Made by a program: the position numbers and the translations under genes
NCBI GenBank assembly: GCA_016210115.1
Contig: JACQUW010000100.1
Coordinates: 1-50,855 of the forward strand
Reading direction: 5' to 3'
DNA: 50,855 bases
Source: Deltaproteobacteria bacterium
GTDB lineage: Bacteria > Desulfobacterota > Binatia > UBA9968
Shown: positions 34,657-43,793 of the stretch, in pieces
How positions within the stretch are numbered: position 1 is the stretch's first letter
Layout of the letters: each line of letters opens with the position of its first letter
Notes under the pieces: model-generated
The model's database searches: none
The model's input: the letters and a program-made list of their open reading frames with translations, nothing else
What the model was told of the DNA's origin: nothing

Positions 34657-35886
34657 TTAAAAAAATTCGCTGACCCATTCGGCCATGCGATGCTTGACTC
34701 GGCCGAAAAGACTATTTCCATTCATCGAAATAAAAGGCCTGCTCTGCCGTTTCATCCCATAAAGAACCAGTCCCACTCCCGTCGCGTAGATCGGACTGGA
34801 AACCACGTCCACCAAGCCGCCCATGTTGATCGGGATCCCAAGCCGCACGGGAATCCCGAAAACCTGCTCCGCCATTTCAAGGGTCCCCGGAAGAATGGTC
34901 GAGCCTCCCGTCATGACGATGCCCGAGGCCAGAGAGCTTTCGTATCCTGACTTGGCGATTTCGTGTTGAACAAGCTGAAAGATCTCCTCCAACCGGGGCT
35001 CAATGATCTCGCAAAGGACCTGTCGCGAAACCGTCCGGGGGCTTCTCCCGCCCACACTCGGCACCTCCACCTTTTCGTCCTTCGTTACCATCGACGTCCG
35101 GGCGTAGCCGTACTTCTGTTTGATCCGCTCCGCCTCCCCGAGCGGCGTCCTAAGCCCCGCGGCGATGTCGCTGGTCAGGTGATTGCCCCCTATCGCCAAG
35201 ACGGCCGTGTGCTTGACGGCGCCATCCTGAAAAAGAGCGATATCGGTGGTGCCCCCTCCCATATCGATCAGGGCCACGCCCAGTTCCCGCTCCTCGGGCG
35301 TCAAAACCGCCTCGGCGGATGCCAAAGGCTGCAGAGCGATATCGGCCACGTGAAGACCGGTACGATTACAGCACTTGATAATGTTTTGCGCCGACGTGAC
35401 CGCGCCGGTTACGATGTGCACTCTGGCTTCCAGGCGAACTCCGGACATTCCCAACGGTTCTCTGATCCCGTCCTGATCGTCGATGATATATTCCTGCGGA
35501 AGGACGTGGAGGACCTCTCGATCCATGGGAATGGCGACGGCCTTCGCGGCCTCAATCACCCGATCAATATCCCGCTGCCTCACTTCTTTATTTTTCACCG
35601 GAACGACACCATGGCTGTTGAATCCCTTGATGTGCCCTCCGGCGATGCCCGTATAAACCGTGTGGATCTCGCACCCCGCCATCAATTCCGCTTCCCGCAC
35701 CGACTTCCTGATGGATTCGACGGTGCTCTCGATATTGATGACGACTCCCTTGCGCAATCCCTGGGAAACGTGGGAGCCGACACCAATGATCTCAATGCCG
35801 CGGTCGGTCATCTCACCCACCACCGCGCAGACTTTGGAGGTGCCAATATCCAGACCTACAAGCAGAGAGTTCTTCTTTTTGCCCAT
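34657..35886 (-). CDS. ftsA: Cell division protein FtsA
   Basis: A 409-residue actin-like protein that tethers FtsZ to the membrane. LLVGLDIGTSKVCAVVGE is the phosphate-1 motif, ALIDMGGGTTDIALFQDGAV is phosphate-2, and GIVMTGGSTILPG the adenosine motif. The 1C domain is in the expected place. The C-terminal helix (LFGRVKHRMAEWVSEFF) is the amphipathic membrane anchor. It lies between ftsQ (6 nt gap) and ftsZ (36 nt gap). Confidence 0.97.
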   Translation of the reverse strand: MGKKKNSLLVGLDIGTSKVCAVVGEMTDRGIEIIGVGSHVSQGLRKGVVINIESTVESIRKSVREAELMAGCEIHTVYTGIAGGHIKGFNSHGVVPVKNKEVRQRDIDRVIEAAKAVAIPMDREVLHVLPQEYIIDDQDGIREPLGMSGVRLEARVHIVTGAVTSAQNIIKCCNRTGLHVADIALQPLASAEAVLTPEERELGVALIDMGGGTTDIALFQDGAVKHTAVLAIGGNHLTSDIAAGLRTPLGEAERIKQKYGYARTSMVTKDEKVEVPSVGGRSPRTVSRQVLCEIIEPRLEEIFQLVQHEIAKSGYESSLASGIVMTGGSTILPGTLEMAEQVFGIPVRLGIPINMGGLVDVVSSPIYATGVGLVLYGMKRQSRPFISMNGNSLFGRVKHRMAEWVSEFF

Positions 35887-35892
35887 GTCACC

Positions 35893-36735
35893 TCAAGTGC
35901 GGTTACCCGACCTGCTGCGTTTCAGTTCCTGGCCTTTCAATTTGGCAACGACCTGATTGCGGAAATTCAAATCCAGAGCCGCAAGACGATGCTCGTGTCC
36001 GTTCCATAATGCCAGTACTCGCTGCAGCTTCTCGAGTTTTGCCGTCCAATCTCCCCAGCCAATAGAGAGAGCCACCGGATACCGCATCGGATAGACGACC
36101 AATCCGTCGTGGGGATAAAAACTGATTTCAGAAACCCCCAGGTCCAGCTTCTCCATCAATGCACTCAATCTCAGCGCGTCCTGAATTTTCCGGCGAATCA
36201 ACGGAGATTGGGACGCGAGCGCCTCCTCAGGCAATCCCGTTATCAGAGGGTAATCCACGTTTTCGCCTTGTTTGATCTGTTTGAAAACAAATCCATCTGC
36301 ATCGACATAATAGAGCCTGCCTATGATCACGATTCCCTTCGGGACCCGTTCTTCCACCTCAATGACGATGCGGTGGGGAAATTCTCGTCGAACCACGACT
36401 CTTCGCACCCAGGGATGCCGGGCGACTTTCTTTTCCATCGAAAGCGGGTCTATGCGCCATAGGTTCATTCCTCGAGTTAAACCCGCGATCGCCGCGATCT
36501 CGCTTCCGCCCAACTTTTCTCCTCCCTTGACACGAATCTCCCGCACCGAAAAATAGGGATGAGAGAGAAAAGCCTCGCGCGCCGATCCGGCGACCCGCAT
36601 CGCCGCGCGCCAGTAGATGGATATGAGGCCGCCGAGGCAGAGCACGGCCGCAATCATCAGCGCCCCTTTCCATCGCGCTTTTCCCGCTCTTCGCGGCTCT
36701 TTTCTCTTGTTCTCGCGATTAAAAAAAAGATCCAC
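35893..36735 (-). CDS. ftsQ: Cell division protein FtsQ
   Basis: A 280-residue bitopic protein of the divisome. A basic cytoplasmic tail (FNRENKRKEPRRAGKARWKG) precedes one transmembrane helix at about residues 25-44. A POTRA domain follows (FSVREIRVKGGEKLGGSEIAAIAGL), then the FtsQ domain with LWRIDPLSMEKKVARHPWVRRVVVRREFPHRIVIEVEER. It would connect FtsB/FtsL and FtsI/FtsW to the ring. murB ends 36 nt upstream: the position between murB and ftsQ where ddl often sits is empty. Confidence 0.95.
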   Translation of the reverse strand: MDLFFNRENKRKEPRRAGKARWKGALMIAAVLCLGGLISIYWRAAMRVAGSAREAFLSHPYFSVREIRVKGGEKLGGSEIAAIAGLTRGMNLWRIDPLSMEKKVARHPWVRRVVVRREFPHRIVIEVEERVPKGIVIIGRLYYVDADGFVFKQIKQGENVDYPLITGLPEEALASQSPLIRRKIQDALRLSALMEKLDLGVSEISFYPHDGLVVYPMRYPVALSIGWGDWTAKLEKLQRVLALWNGHEHRLAALDLNFRNQVVAKLKGQELKRSRSGNRT

Positions 36736-36771
36736 AGGAAACCCTCGGATTCTCCGGTCTCAAGCAGCCGT

Positions 36772-37752
36772 CTACATCCCGGACCCGGACGGCCATTCTC
36801 CCAACCACCGGACCTCCGGCTGGAGCCTTATGCTGAATCTCCTTTCAACTTCCTGCTGGGCGAACTCCATGAGCCCGCGGACATCTTCCGCGCTCGCCCC
36901 TCCCAGGTTCACTATAAAATTCGCATGCCGCTCCGATATTTCGGCCCTGCCGACGATTTTGCCCTTTAGGCCGGCCGCCTCGATTAACCGTCCGGCAAAA
37001 TCTCCAGGAGGATTGCGAAACATCGAGCCTGAATTGGGATGACCTGAAGGCTGGCTCTTCTTTCTTTTCGCCACCAGCTCCCGGATTTTAAGGTTCATCT
37101 CCGCCGCATCTCCCCTGGAGAGACGCAGCCGCACCTCAGTCACGATTGTTCCCGCCGGAAGGTGGGAGTCGCGGTAGGAAAAAGCCATTTCGGCGCGGTC
37201 AACGCCTACCGGCTCGCCCGAGCGGGTGACTCCCTCCACTCGCTCGACGATCTTTTCAATTTCGGAGCCATAGGCGCCCGCGTTCATGACCAGAGCGCCA
37301 CCGACTGTGCCTGGTATTCCTTCGGCAAATTCCAATCCGCTGAATCCCCGTTTCACGGCCTCCCGGACGAGCTGCGGCAGAGAACAGGCCGCGCCGACGC
37401 TAACCCGGGCTTTCCCTTCTTCCATGTGCCAGTGACGCTGCTTAAATTCTCCGTCCAAACGAAGGACGGCGCCTCGCACCCCCAGGTCGCTCACCAGAAC
37501 GTTGCTCCCTTTACCGAGAAGACAGAAAAAAATACCTTCGCGCTGGAGGGCGCGTAATGTTTGGGACAGGGCGGCGCGATCGGAGATCGTCAAGAAGTAA
37601 TCCGCCGGCCCGCCGATTTTCATGCTGGTATAAGGCGCCAGCGGCTCGTTCACTTTGACTCTCAATCCGGGAATGAGTCGTAGCTCTTCCAGCAAGAAGG
37701 TCTCAGCCATTTCGCTTCCGACGGGAGCTATTACCGCAGCTCCATCTCTCAT
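36772..37752 (-). CDS. murB: UDP-N-acetylenolpyruvoylglucosamine reductase
   Basis: A 326-residue FAD enzyme reducing UDP-GlcNAc-enolpyruvate to UDP-MurNAc. LAPYTSMKIGGPADYF opens the FAD domain; LLGKGSNVLVSDLGVRG and GLEFAEGIPGTVGGALVMNAGAYG are signature blocks, FSYRDSHLP holds the proton relay Tyr/Arg region, and PNSGSMFRNPPGDFAGRLIEAAGLKG carries the catalytic Ser of the type II-like group (no Tyr loop). The start overlaps the murC stop by 4 nt. An alternative ATG at 37710 would remove 14 residues. Confidence 0.96.
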   Translation of the reverse strand: MRDGAAVIAPVGSEMAETFLLEELRLIPGLRVKVNEPLAPYTSMKIGGPADYFLTISDRAALSQTLRALQREGIFFCLLGKGSNVLVSDLGVRGAVLRLDGEFKQRHWHMEEGKARVSVGAACSLPQLVREAVKRGFSGLEFAEGIPGTVGGALVMNAGAYGSEIEKIVERVEGVTRSGEPVGVDRAEMAFSYRDSHLPAGTIVTEVRLRLSRGDAAEMNLKIRELVAKRKKSQPSGHPNSGSMFRNPPGDFAGRLIEAAGLKGKIVGRAEISERHANFIVNLGGASAEDVRGLMEFAQQEVERRFSIRLQPEVRWLGEWPSGSGM

Positions 37753-39122
37753 CTCCCCAACTCCTCAACCAACTCTTCCGCCACTTTGTAGATGTCACCC
37801 GCTCCCAACGTTAGAACAATATCCCCGCTCCTGAGCTTCGGCAGCAAGGCGCCGGGAATGTCCTTTTTGTCAGCGATAAACTCGACTTCAATGTGTCCCC
37901 TCCGTCTGACAGCCTGGAAGAGAAGCTCTCCACGGACTCCAGGGATTGGCTCCTCGCCGGCCTCATAAATTTCCGTAAGGATCAATCGATCGGCCGCGTC
38001 AAAAGATGTCACGAAATCCTCGAACAGGTCCCTGGTGCGGCTGTACCGATGAGGCTGAAAAATGACCGTCAGGGGACGCTTCCAGCTATCGCGAATCCCC
38101 TGAAGCGTTGCCTGGATCTCCACCGGATGATGGCCATAATCGTCGATGACCAGGACCCCTTTTGCCTCCCCTTTCACTTCGAATCTCCGATGAATGCCCG
38201 TGTAGGATTCCATCGCCTCGGCTGCGCGCGAGAAAGGGATTTCCAACTCCTGAGCGACCGCCAATGCGGCCACGGCGTTCGCTGCGCTGTGCCGGCCCGG
38301 AAGGCGCAACCGCATTCTTCCCAGAGGGCGCGAGTGATAAGATACTGAGAACCGGACCTCCATGGGCTGCATCTCGAGATCGGTGAGACAAAAGTCCGCT
38401 TCTGGTGAAAAGCCGTAGGTCGTAAAGCGTTTTCTCACTTTTGGAATGAGCGAGCGCACATTGGGATGGTCCAGGCACAAAACCGCCAGTCCATAAAAAG
38501 GAATTTTGTTGATGAAGCTGAGAAAGCTCTCCAACAGGTTCTCCATCGTCCCGTGGAAGTCCATGTGCTCCCGGTCAATGTTGGTGACGACCGCGATCGT
38601 AGGGGACAGGAGCAGAAAAGTGCCGTCGCTCTCATCCGCCTCGGCGATCAGGATCTCCCCCTTCCCCATCTTTGCATTGCTCCCGACCGATCGGACTCGT
38701 CCGCCGAGAACCATCGTGGGATCCAATCCTGCGGCGCTCAAGATAGCAGCGATCATCGAGGTAGTGGTGGTCTTTCCATGACTCCCAGCCACGGCCACGC
38801 CGTACTTCATGCGCATCAACTCGGCCAGCATCTCAGCCCGGGGAATCACGGGGATGGTGCGGCGACGCGCCTCCTGCACCTCAGGGTTTGAGAACTTGAC
38901 CGCCGTCGAGATCACCACCACGGAAGGATCAGAGGCCAGATGGCTTTCGCCATGGCCGATGTGAATCGTCGCTCCCAGGCTTCTAAGCCTTTGGGTCAAT
39001 TCACTGTCACGCAGATCGGAGCCCGTTACCGAATAACCCATGTTGAGCAGCACCTCGGCAATGCCGCTCATGCCAATCCCGCCGATCCCGACAAAGTGAA
39101 TCCGATGTTTCTTCTCAAGCAT
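37749..39122 (-). CDS. murC: UDP-N-acetylmuramate-L-alanine ligase
   Basis: A 457-residue Mur ligase adding L-alanine to UDP-MurNAc. The Rossmann start IHFVGIGGIGMSGIAEVLLNMG binds the UDP group, the ATP P-loop is AGSHGKTTTTSMIA near residue 110, and IDDYGHHPVEIQATL and FQPHRYSRTRDLFEDF are MurC blocks. It follows murG after 72 nt, one of the larger gaps in the dcw cluster, and overlaps murB. Confidence 0.97.
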   Translation of the reverse strand: MLEKKHRIHFVGIGGIGMSGIAEVLLNMGYSVTGSDLRDSELTQRLRSLGATIHIGHGESHLASDPSVVVISTAVKFSNPEVQEARRRTIPVIPRAEMLAELMRMKYGVAVAGSHGKTTTTSMIAAILSAAGLDPTMVLGGRVRSVGSNAKMGKGEILIAEADESDGTFLLLSPTIAVVTNIDREHMDFHGTMENLLESFLSFINKIPFYGLAVLCLDHPNVRSLIPKVRKRFTTYGFSPEADFCLTDLEMQPMEVRFSVSYHSRPLGRMRLRLPGRHSAANAVAALAVAQELEIPFSRAAEAMESYTGIHRRFEVKGEAKGVLVIDDYGHHPVEIQATLQGIRDSWKRPLTVIFQPHRYSRTRDLFEDFVTSFDAADRLILTEIYEAGEEPIPGVRGELLFQAVRRRGHIEVEFIADKKDIPGALLPKLRSGDIVLTLGAGDIYKVAEELVEELGR

Positions 39123-39194
39123 GGATCAGTAAGCCGTGGGCAGCCAGCAGCCCAAAAAGCTCATGGGAGCTCGATTCATGCCGTCTGCGTCCCG

Positions 39195-40271
39195 CTAGGG
39201 CGTTCTTCCCTCGAAAAGCGCATAACATTCGTCCACAATCCTTTTCGCCGCTTCGGGCCTTCCGAGCTCGCGCGCAGCCCGCGCCATATCCGTGAGCCGC
39301 GCGCGGTCTGCGTAAAGAGAGCGAATGGAGGCAGCCAGGTTCTCGCCGCTCAGCTCCTGATCCAGAATCACCACGGCCGCTCCCCGTTCTTCCACCGCCC
39401 TGGCATTCACCCTCTGATGATCATGGGCCGCGTACGGATATGGAATCAGGATGGCGGGCTTTCCGTAAGCCGTGAGTTCCGCGACCGTGGTTGCGCCCGC
39501 CCGGCAAACAACCAGATCAGCCCGCGCGTAGGCCTCATCCATCCTCTCAATAAAAGGCGCCACCTCGGTTTCAAAACGGCGCGAGGCATAAGCGTTTTGG
39601 ATGGACATGAAATCCGCCTGTCCGGTCTGATGGATGATTCGCATTGCCGATGCGAGATCTGCGAGCCGATCCAGAGCCTCCAAAAAGCAAAGATTTATCT
39701 TGTGAGCGCCGGCGCTTCCTCCGAAGATCAGCAGCGTGAATTTTGCTCCGTTTTTTATTGGAGGGAGATGCTCCCATCGCACCGGATTTCCCGTCTCCAC
39801 AACTCTGGATCGGGGAAAATAGGACGCCGTGGCCTCATAGGTGGTGAAGATGCGGTCCACGAGCCATGCCAGAACCCGATTGGTCAGGCCGGGGATCACA
39901 TTCTGCTCCATAATAGCGCAGCGAATTCCTTTCAATTTTCCCGCGATGAGGAGCGGCCCCGAGGCGTAGCCACCCAAACCGATGATGCACTGTGGCCGGA
40001 AGCAGCCGACGATGCGAAAAGAGCGGTAGAGACTTGCGGGAATTCCGTAAAAAGCCTGCATCAAACCGAGCCAACCTCTCCCTTTGATCCCCTGGATCGG
40101 CAGTGTTTTCAGCGGGAATCCCTCCCGCGGCACGACGCCGCGCTCAATCCCCGATTCCGAGCCGACAAAAAGAATTCTGGCCATCGAATCCCGCCTTTGA
40201 AACTCGCGCGCCACAGCAACCCCGGGAAAGAGATGCCCACCGGTTCCGCCGCCGGCCACGATCAGGCGCAT
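39195..40271 (-). CDS. murG: UDP-N-acetylglucosamine:lipid I transferase
   Basis: A 358-residue GT28 glycosyltransferase on the inner face of the membrane, turning lipid I to lipid II. IVAGGGTGGHLFPGVAVA is the N-terminal glycine loop for lipid I, LLIFGGSAGAHKIN the second, and RADLVVCRAGATTVAELTAYGKPAILIPYPYAAHDHQ the UDP-GlcNAc site. The start is 1 nt from the ftsW stop, so expression is coupled. Confidence 0.97.
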   Translation of the reverse strand: MRLIVAGGGTGGHLFPGVAVAREFQRRDSMARILFVGSESGIERGVVPREGFPLKTLPIQGIKGRGWLGLMQAFYGIPASLYRSFRIVGCFRPQCIIGLGGYASGPLLIAGKLKGIRCAIMEQNVIPGLTNRVLAWLVDRIFTTYEATASYFPRSRVVETGNPVRWEHLPPIKNGAKFTLLIFGGSAGAHKINLCFLEALDRLADLASAMRIIHQTGQADFMSIQNAYASRRFETEVAPFIERMDEAYARADLVVCRAGATTVAELTAYGKPAILIPYPYAAHDHQRVNARAVEERGAAVVILDQELSGENLAASIRSLYADRARLTDMARAARELGRPEAAKRIVDECYALFEGRTP

Positions 40272-40272
40272 C

Positions 40273-41367
40273 CTAGAGTCTCCATCGGGAGAGGCTGAGG
40301 AGCATGCCTGCCTCGACCAAGTTCATCACCATTGCGGAGCCGCCGTAGCTGATGAACGGAAGCACCAGACCCTTCGTCGGCATCAATCCCATAACGACCC
40401 CCATATGGATAAAAGCCTGAAGGCCCAGCAGCGAAGTCAGTCCAAAAGCGAGATATTGGTTAAACGGCTCCTCCATTTTTGCGGTGAGCTGGAAGCCGCG
40501 CAGCACGAGAAGTCCAAAAAGCGCCAGAACCACTATCGCTCCCAGAAAACCAAGTTCCTCTCCAATGACTGAAAAGATAAAATCGGTATGGGCTTCAGGC
40601 AGATAGAACAGCTTCTGGCGGCTCTCTCCAAGCCCGCGACCCCAAACCTGGCCGGACCCGAAGGCAATGTAGGATTGAATGATCTGAAAACCGCTGCTCG
40701 ATGGGTCTCTCCAGGGATCCAAAAAAACGAGCAGACGCCGAAGGCGATACTCGGCGCCGACCACAGCGAGCGCCACTACCGGCAGAGCCATCAGGCCTAT
40801 GAGCAAAAGATGGTAAAAGTTCACGCCGCCCACAAAAAGCATTAAGAAAAGAATGAGACCGAGAATGAGCGCCGTTCCAAGATCGGGCTCCAACAGGATG
40901 AGCCCTAAAAACAGCCCCCCGACGATCAAATGCGGTAGCACCCCGAACGAGAATGTCCGCATCTTCTCCCCTTTTTTCGCGAGCGAGTGAGCGAGATAAA
41001 GGACCAGTGAAAACTTCGCGAGCTCCGCAGGCTGAAAAAGATAGCCGCCGAGGGAAAGCCAGCGTCGAGCGCCGCCTCGGGAAAGTCCAACCCCGGGAAT
41101 CACGACAAGCGCTAAAACGAGGAGAGTGAACATAAGAAGAGGATACGTAAGACGACGGTGGCCGGCAGGCGGCATCAGCGCGCAGATACAGAGCGCGATC
41201 ACTCCTGCGCCGGCCGCGGTGAGCTGCTTGCGGAAAAAGATGGTGCCGTCAGAAAAGCGTTCCTGAGAAAACAAATAACTGGTGCTCAACACCATCGTGA
41301 TGCCTATCGCCAGTAAGGCCGCAACGGCAAAGAATAGCCACCCGTCGATGCCGAGGCCGTCCCTCAT
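40273..41367 (-). CDS. ftsW: Peptidoglycan glycosyltransferase FtsW (SEDS family)
   Basis: A 364-residue polytopic SEDS protein with about ten hydrophobic segments that polymerises lipid II at the septum with FtsI. Diagnostic parts: FQPAELAKFSLVLYLA, LILLEPDLGTALILGLILFLMLFVGG with the catalytic Asp, DFIFSVIGEELGFLGAIVVL, and GLMPTKGLVLPFISYGGSAMVMNLVEAGML. The ATG overlaps the murD stop by 4 nt. RodA is excluded mainly by position in the dcw cluster. Confidence 0.96.
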   Translation of the reverse strand: MRDGLGIDGWLFFAVAALLAIGITMVLSTSYLFSQERFSDGTIFFRKQLTAAGAGVIALCICALMPPAGHRRLTYPLLMFTLLVLALVVIPGVGLSRGGARRWLSLGGYLFQPAELAKFSLVLYLAHSLAKKGEKMRTFSFGVLPHLIVGGLFLGLILLEPDLGTALILGLILFLMLFVGGVNFYHLLLIGLMALPVVALAVVGAEYRLRRLLVFLDPWRDPSSSGFQIIQSYIAFGSGQVWGRGLGESRQKLFYLPEAHTDFIFSVIGEELGFLGAIVVLALFGLLVLRGFQLTAKMEEPFNQYLAFGLTSLLGLQAFIHMGVVMGLMPTKGLVLPFISYGGSAMVMNLVEAGMLLSLSRWRL

Positions 41368-42698
41368 AATGCCTGCACCAAAGCCTTGAAGGCTTCTCCC
41401 CTTTCCGCGTAATTCTTAAACATATCGAAGCTTGAGCAGGCCGGAGAGAGAAGAACCACATCACCCGAAACCGCGCTCTTCCACGCTTCCTCAACGGCTG
41501 CGTCGAGGCCGTCAACGACAACCGTTTCGGTCAAGCTCCCCAGGGCTTCCCTGATAACCTGCCGCGCTTCACCAAAGAGGACGAGCTTTTTCACCTTCTT
41601 TTTCATCTGAGCTTCCAGCACGCCGTAATCCCCCTTCTTATCGACCCCGCCCGCCAGGAGGATAACGGGCGAGGAGAAACTCTCCAGAGATTTGACAACG
41701 GCCCCCACATTCGTTCCCTTGGAGTCGTTGTAAAACCGAACGCCCGCCTTTTCCCGCACGAATTCCAGCCGGTGTTCGAGACCGGGGAATTGGTCGATGA
41801 CGGTCTGGATAGATCCCGGCACGATAGGAATTGACTTCACTGCCGCCACCGCCGCCATCAGATTTTCGACGTTATGAACCCCCTGGATTTTGGCGCGTGA
41901 AAGGGGGAACCGCTCTTCTTGACCGCCCGACCGCCAGACAATTTCGCTTCTCTCGGCGTAAACGCCTTCCGCCACTTCGTCCCAACCAAATGAGACCACC
42001 CGGGAGCGAACCGTCGTTTTCATTGACCAAACCTGCGGATCGCTACGATTCAGCACGGCAACATCTTCTTTTGTCTGCGCCGCCAAGATCCTCCCCTTCG
42101 TCTCGCCGTACGATCGAAAGTCTGGATACCGGTCCAGGTGATCTTCGGCCAGGTTAAGCAAGAGAGCAATTCTAGGACGAAACCGGCGCACCCATTCGAG
42201 CTGAAAACTGCTCACCTCCACGACTCCCCAATCCCAGTCCCCCGGGATAAAACCGATGAGAGGTCTCCCGATGTTGCCTCCGACAAAGACGCGCAACCCT
42301 GCGACCTTCAGCATCTCACCGATGAGCGTGGTCGTGGTGCTCTTTCCATTCGTGCCCGTAATGGCGATCAGAGGTGAGCCAAGAAATTGAAACGCCACTT
42401 CAATCTCGCTCAAGATCTCAATCCCTTTCCGAATCGCTTCTTGAATGAGAGAGTTCTCTTGAGACACGCCGGGGCTTGGGATCAGGAGATCCATTCCGTC
42501 AAGCCAGCTTCTTTTTTCGCCACCCAAAAGAAAATGGACACGATCATCGGCGAGACCTGCAATTTCAGCCTGGAGCTCGTTTTCATTCCTGCGGTCGCTG
42601 ACCCACACTTCCGCTCCTCGACCCGCAAGGAACCTGGCGGTTGCCTGTCCCGTCCGCGCGAACCCTAGGACCATTACCCGCTTCCCTTTGAGATCCAT
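41364..42698 (-). CDS. murD: UDP-N-acetylmuramoylalanine-D-glutamate ligase
   Basis: A 444-residue Mur ligase adding D-glutamate. The N-terminal VMVLGFARTGQATARFLAGRG binds UDP, the P-loop is AITGTNGKSTTTTLIGEML, FQLEWVRRFRPRIALLLNLAEDHLDRY is the central motif, and FYNDSKGTNVGAVVKSL with LAGGVDKKGDY belongs to the C-terminal domain. It starts 16 nt after mraY and overlaps ftsW by 4 nt. Confidence 0.97.
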   Translation of the reverse strand: MDLKGKRVMVLGFARTGQATARFLAGRGAEVWVSDRRNENELQAEIAGLADDRVHFLLGGEKRSWLDGMDLLIPSPGVSQENSLIQEAIRKGIEILSEIEVAFQFLGSPLIAITGTNGKSTTTTLIGEMLKVAGLRVFVGGNIGRPLIGFIPGDWDWGVVEVSSFQLEWVRRFRPRIALLLNLAEDHLDRYPDFRSYGETKGRILAAQTKEDVAVLNRSDPQVWSMKTTVRSRVVSFGWDEVAEGVYAERSEIVWRSGGQEERFPLSRAKIQGVHNVENLMAAVAAVKSIPIVPGSIQTVIDQFPGLEHRLEFVREKAGVRFYNDSKGTNVGAVVKSLESFSSPVILLAGGVDKKGDYGVLEAQMKKKVKKLVLFGEARQVIREALGSLTETVVVDGLDAAVEEAWKSAVSGDVVLLSPACSSFDMFKNYAERGEAFKALVQAL

Positions 42699-42714
42699 AC
42701 GATAATGTTGTCGT

Positions 42715-43791
42715 TCATCTGAGCTTCAAGCTGCTCAACGCCAACAGAGAACAAATAATCGATACGATCCAAAAGCGAACGATGATTTGAGGCTCCGGCC
42801 AACCCTTGAGCTCATAATGGTGGTGAATCGGCGCCATAAGAAAAACTCTCTTCCGTCTTAACTTGTAGGAAACAACCTGAAAGATCACCGAGAGAGCTTC
42901 GATCACAAAAACCCCGCCCACGACGATCAGAAGAATCTCATTTTTCGTAATCACCGCGACAATCCCCAGAGCAGCCCCAAGAGAAAGGGAGCCCACGTCT
43001 CCCATAAACATTTGCGCCGGGTAGGTATTGAACCAGAGAAAACCCAGACCTGCCGCAACCATGGCGCCGCAGAAAATGCTGAGTTCTCCGACACCGCTCA
43101 CGTAGGGAATCTGAAGATATTCCGCCAGTCTCAAATGGCCGGTCAGGTAAGCGATGAACGCGTAAGTCCCCGCCGCTGTCATCACGGGTCCGATCGCCAA
43201 GCCATCCAGGCCGTCCGTTAGATTCACCGCGTTCGAGGCGCCGACGACAACAAGCATGGCGAATGGCACATACCAGATCCCGAGATCGGGACGAATGTTC
43301 TTCAGGAACGGCACGCCGAGTACGCTGCTGAAAGAAGGCTGGAGGTAAAGCGCCACCGCTGCGAGAAAAGCGACTCCAAGCTGCAATAAAAGCTTGGCGC
43401 GGGCCGTGAGGCCGCGGCTGCTCCTGCGCTTGAGCTTCAAATAATCGTCGGCAAAACCAACGGCGCCGAAGCCCACTGTGACGAAAAGCGCGATGCCGAT
43501 ATACATGTTGGCGAGATCGGCCAGAAGGACCGTGGACAGCACCAGAGCCAGCAGGATGAGGGTTCCTCCCATAGTCGGAGTCCCCGCCTTGTTGCTGTGA
43601 CTCGCCGGCCCGTCTTCGCGGATAGGCTGGCCGATCTGCTTGGCGGCAAGAGAGCGGATCAGAAAAGGACCCAGGATGAAGGAGATAAGCAACGCTGTCA
43701 GCGCCGCCAGAGCCGCGCGGAACGTAATATAGCGAAAAACGTTAAAGGCCGAATAGGTCGTATGGAGCGGAAAAAGAAGGTGGTACAGCAA
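42715..43791 (-). CDS. mraY: Phospho-N-acetylmuramoyl-pentapeptide transferase
   Basis: A 358-residue, ten-helix membrane enzyme that makes lipid I from UDP-MurNAc-pentapeptide and undecaprenyl phosphate. [21 protein letters not shown] holds the catalytic Asp pair, [13 protein letters not shown] the magnesium-binding Asp, and [14 protein letters not shown] the HHH motif. The start is TTG 43791, giving [25 protein letters not shown] in exact register with known MraY; it is 2 nt after the murF stop with AAAGGGAG upstream. The longer frame to 43869 would overlap murF by 76 nt and is rejected. Confidence 0.95.
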   Translation of the reverse strand: MLYHLLFPLHTTYSAFNVFRYITFRAALAALTALLISFILGPFLIRSLAAKQIGQPIREDGPASHSNKAGTPTMGGTLILLALVLSTVLLADLANMYIGIALFVTVGFGAVGFADDYLKLKRRSSRGLTARAKLLLQLGVAFLAAVALYLQPSFSSVLGVPFLKNIRPDLGIWYVPFAMLVVVGASNAVNLTDGLDGLAIGPVMTAAGTYAFIAYLTGHLRLAEYLQIPYVSGVGELSIFCGAMVAAGLGFLWFNTYPAQMFMGDVGSLSLGAALGIVAVITKNEILLIVVGGVFVIEALSVIFQVVSYKLRRKRVFLMAPIHHHYELKGWPEPQIIVRFWIVSIICSLLALSSLKLR

Positions 43792-43793
43792 AC

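Noticed and set aside
34963..36009. Plus-strand frame of 348 codons over ftsA
   Set aside because: Antisense to FtsA with all actin-fold motifs; no recognisable domain.
38940..40298. Long plus-strand frame of 452 codons over murC and murG
   Set aside because: It lies antisense to two genes with complete catalytic motifs, has a composition of mirrored codons (many Arg, His, Pro) and no motif or ribosome site. It is a shadow frame.
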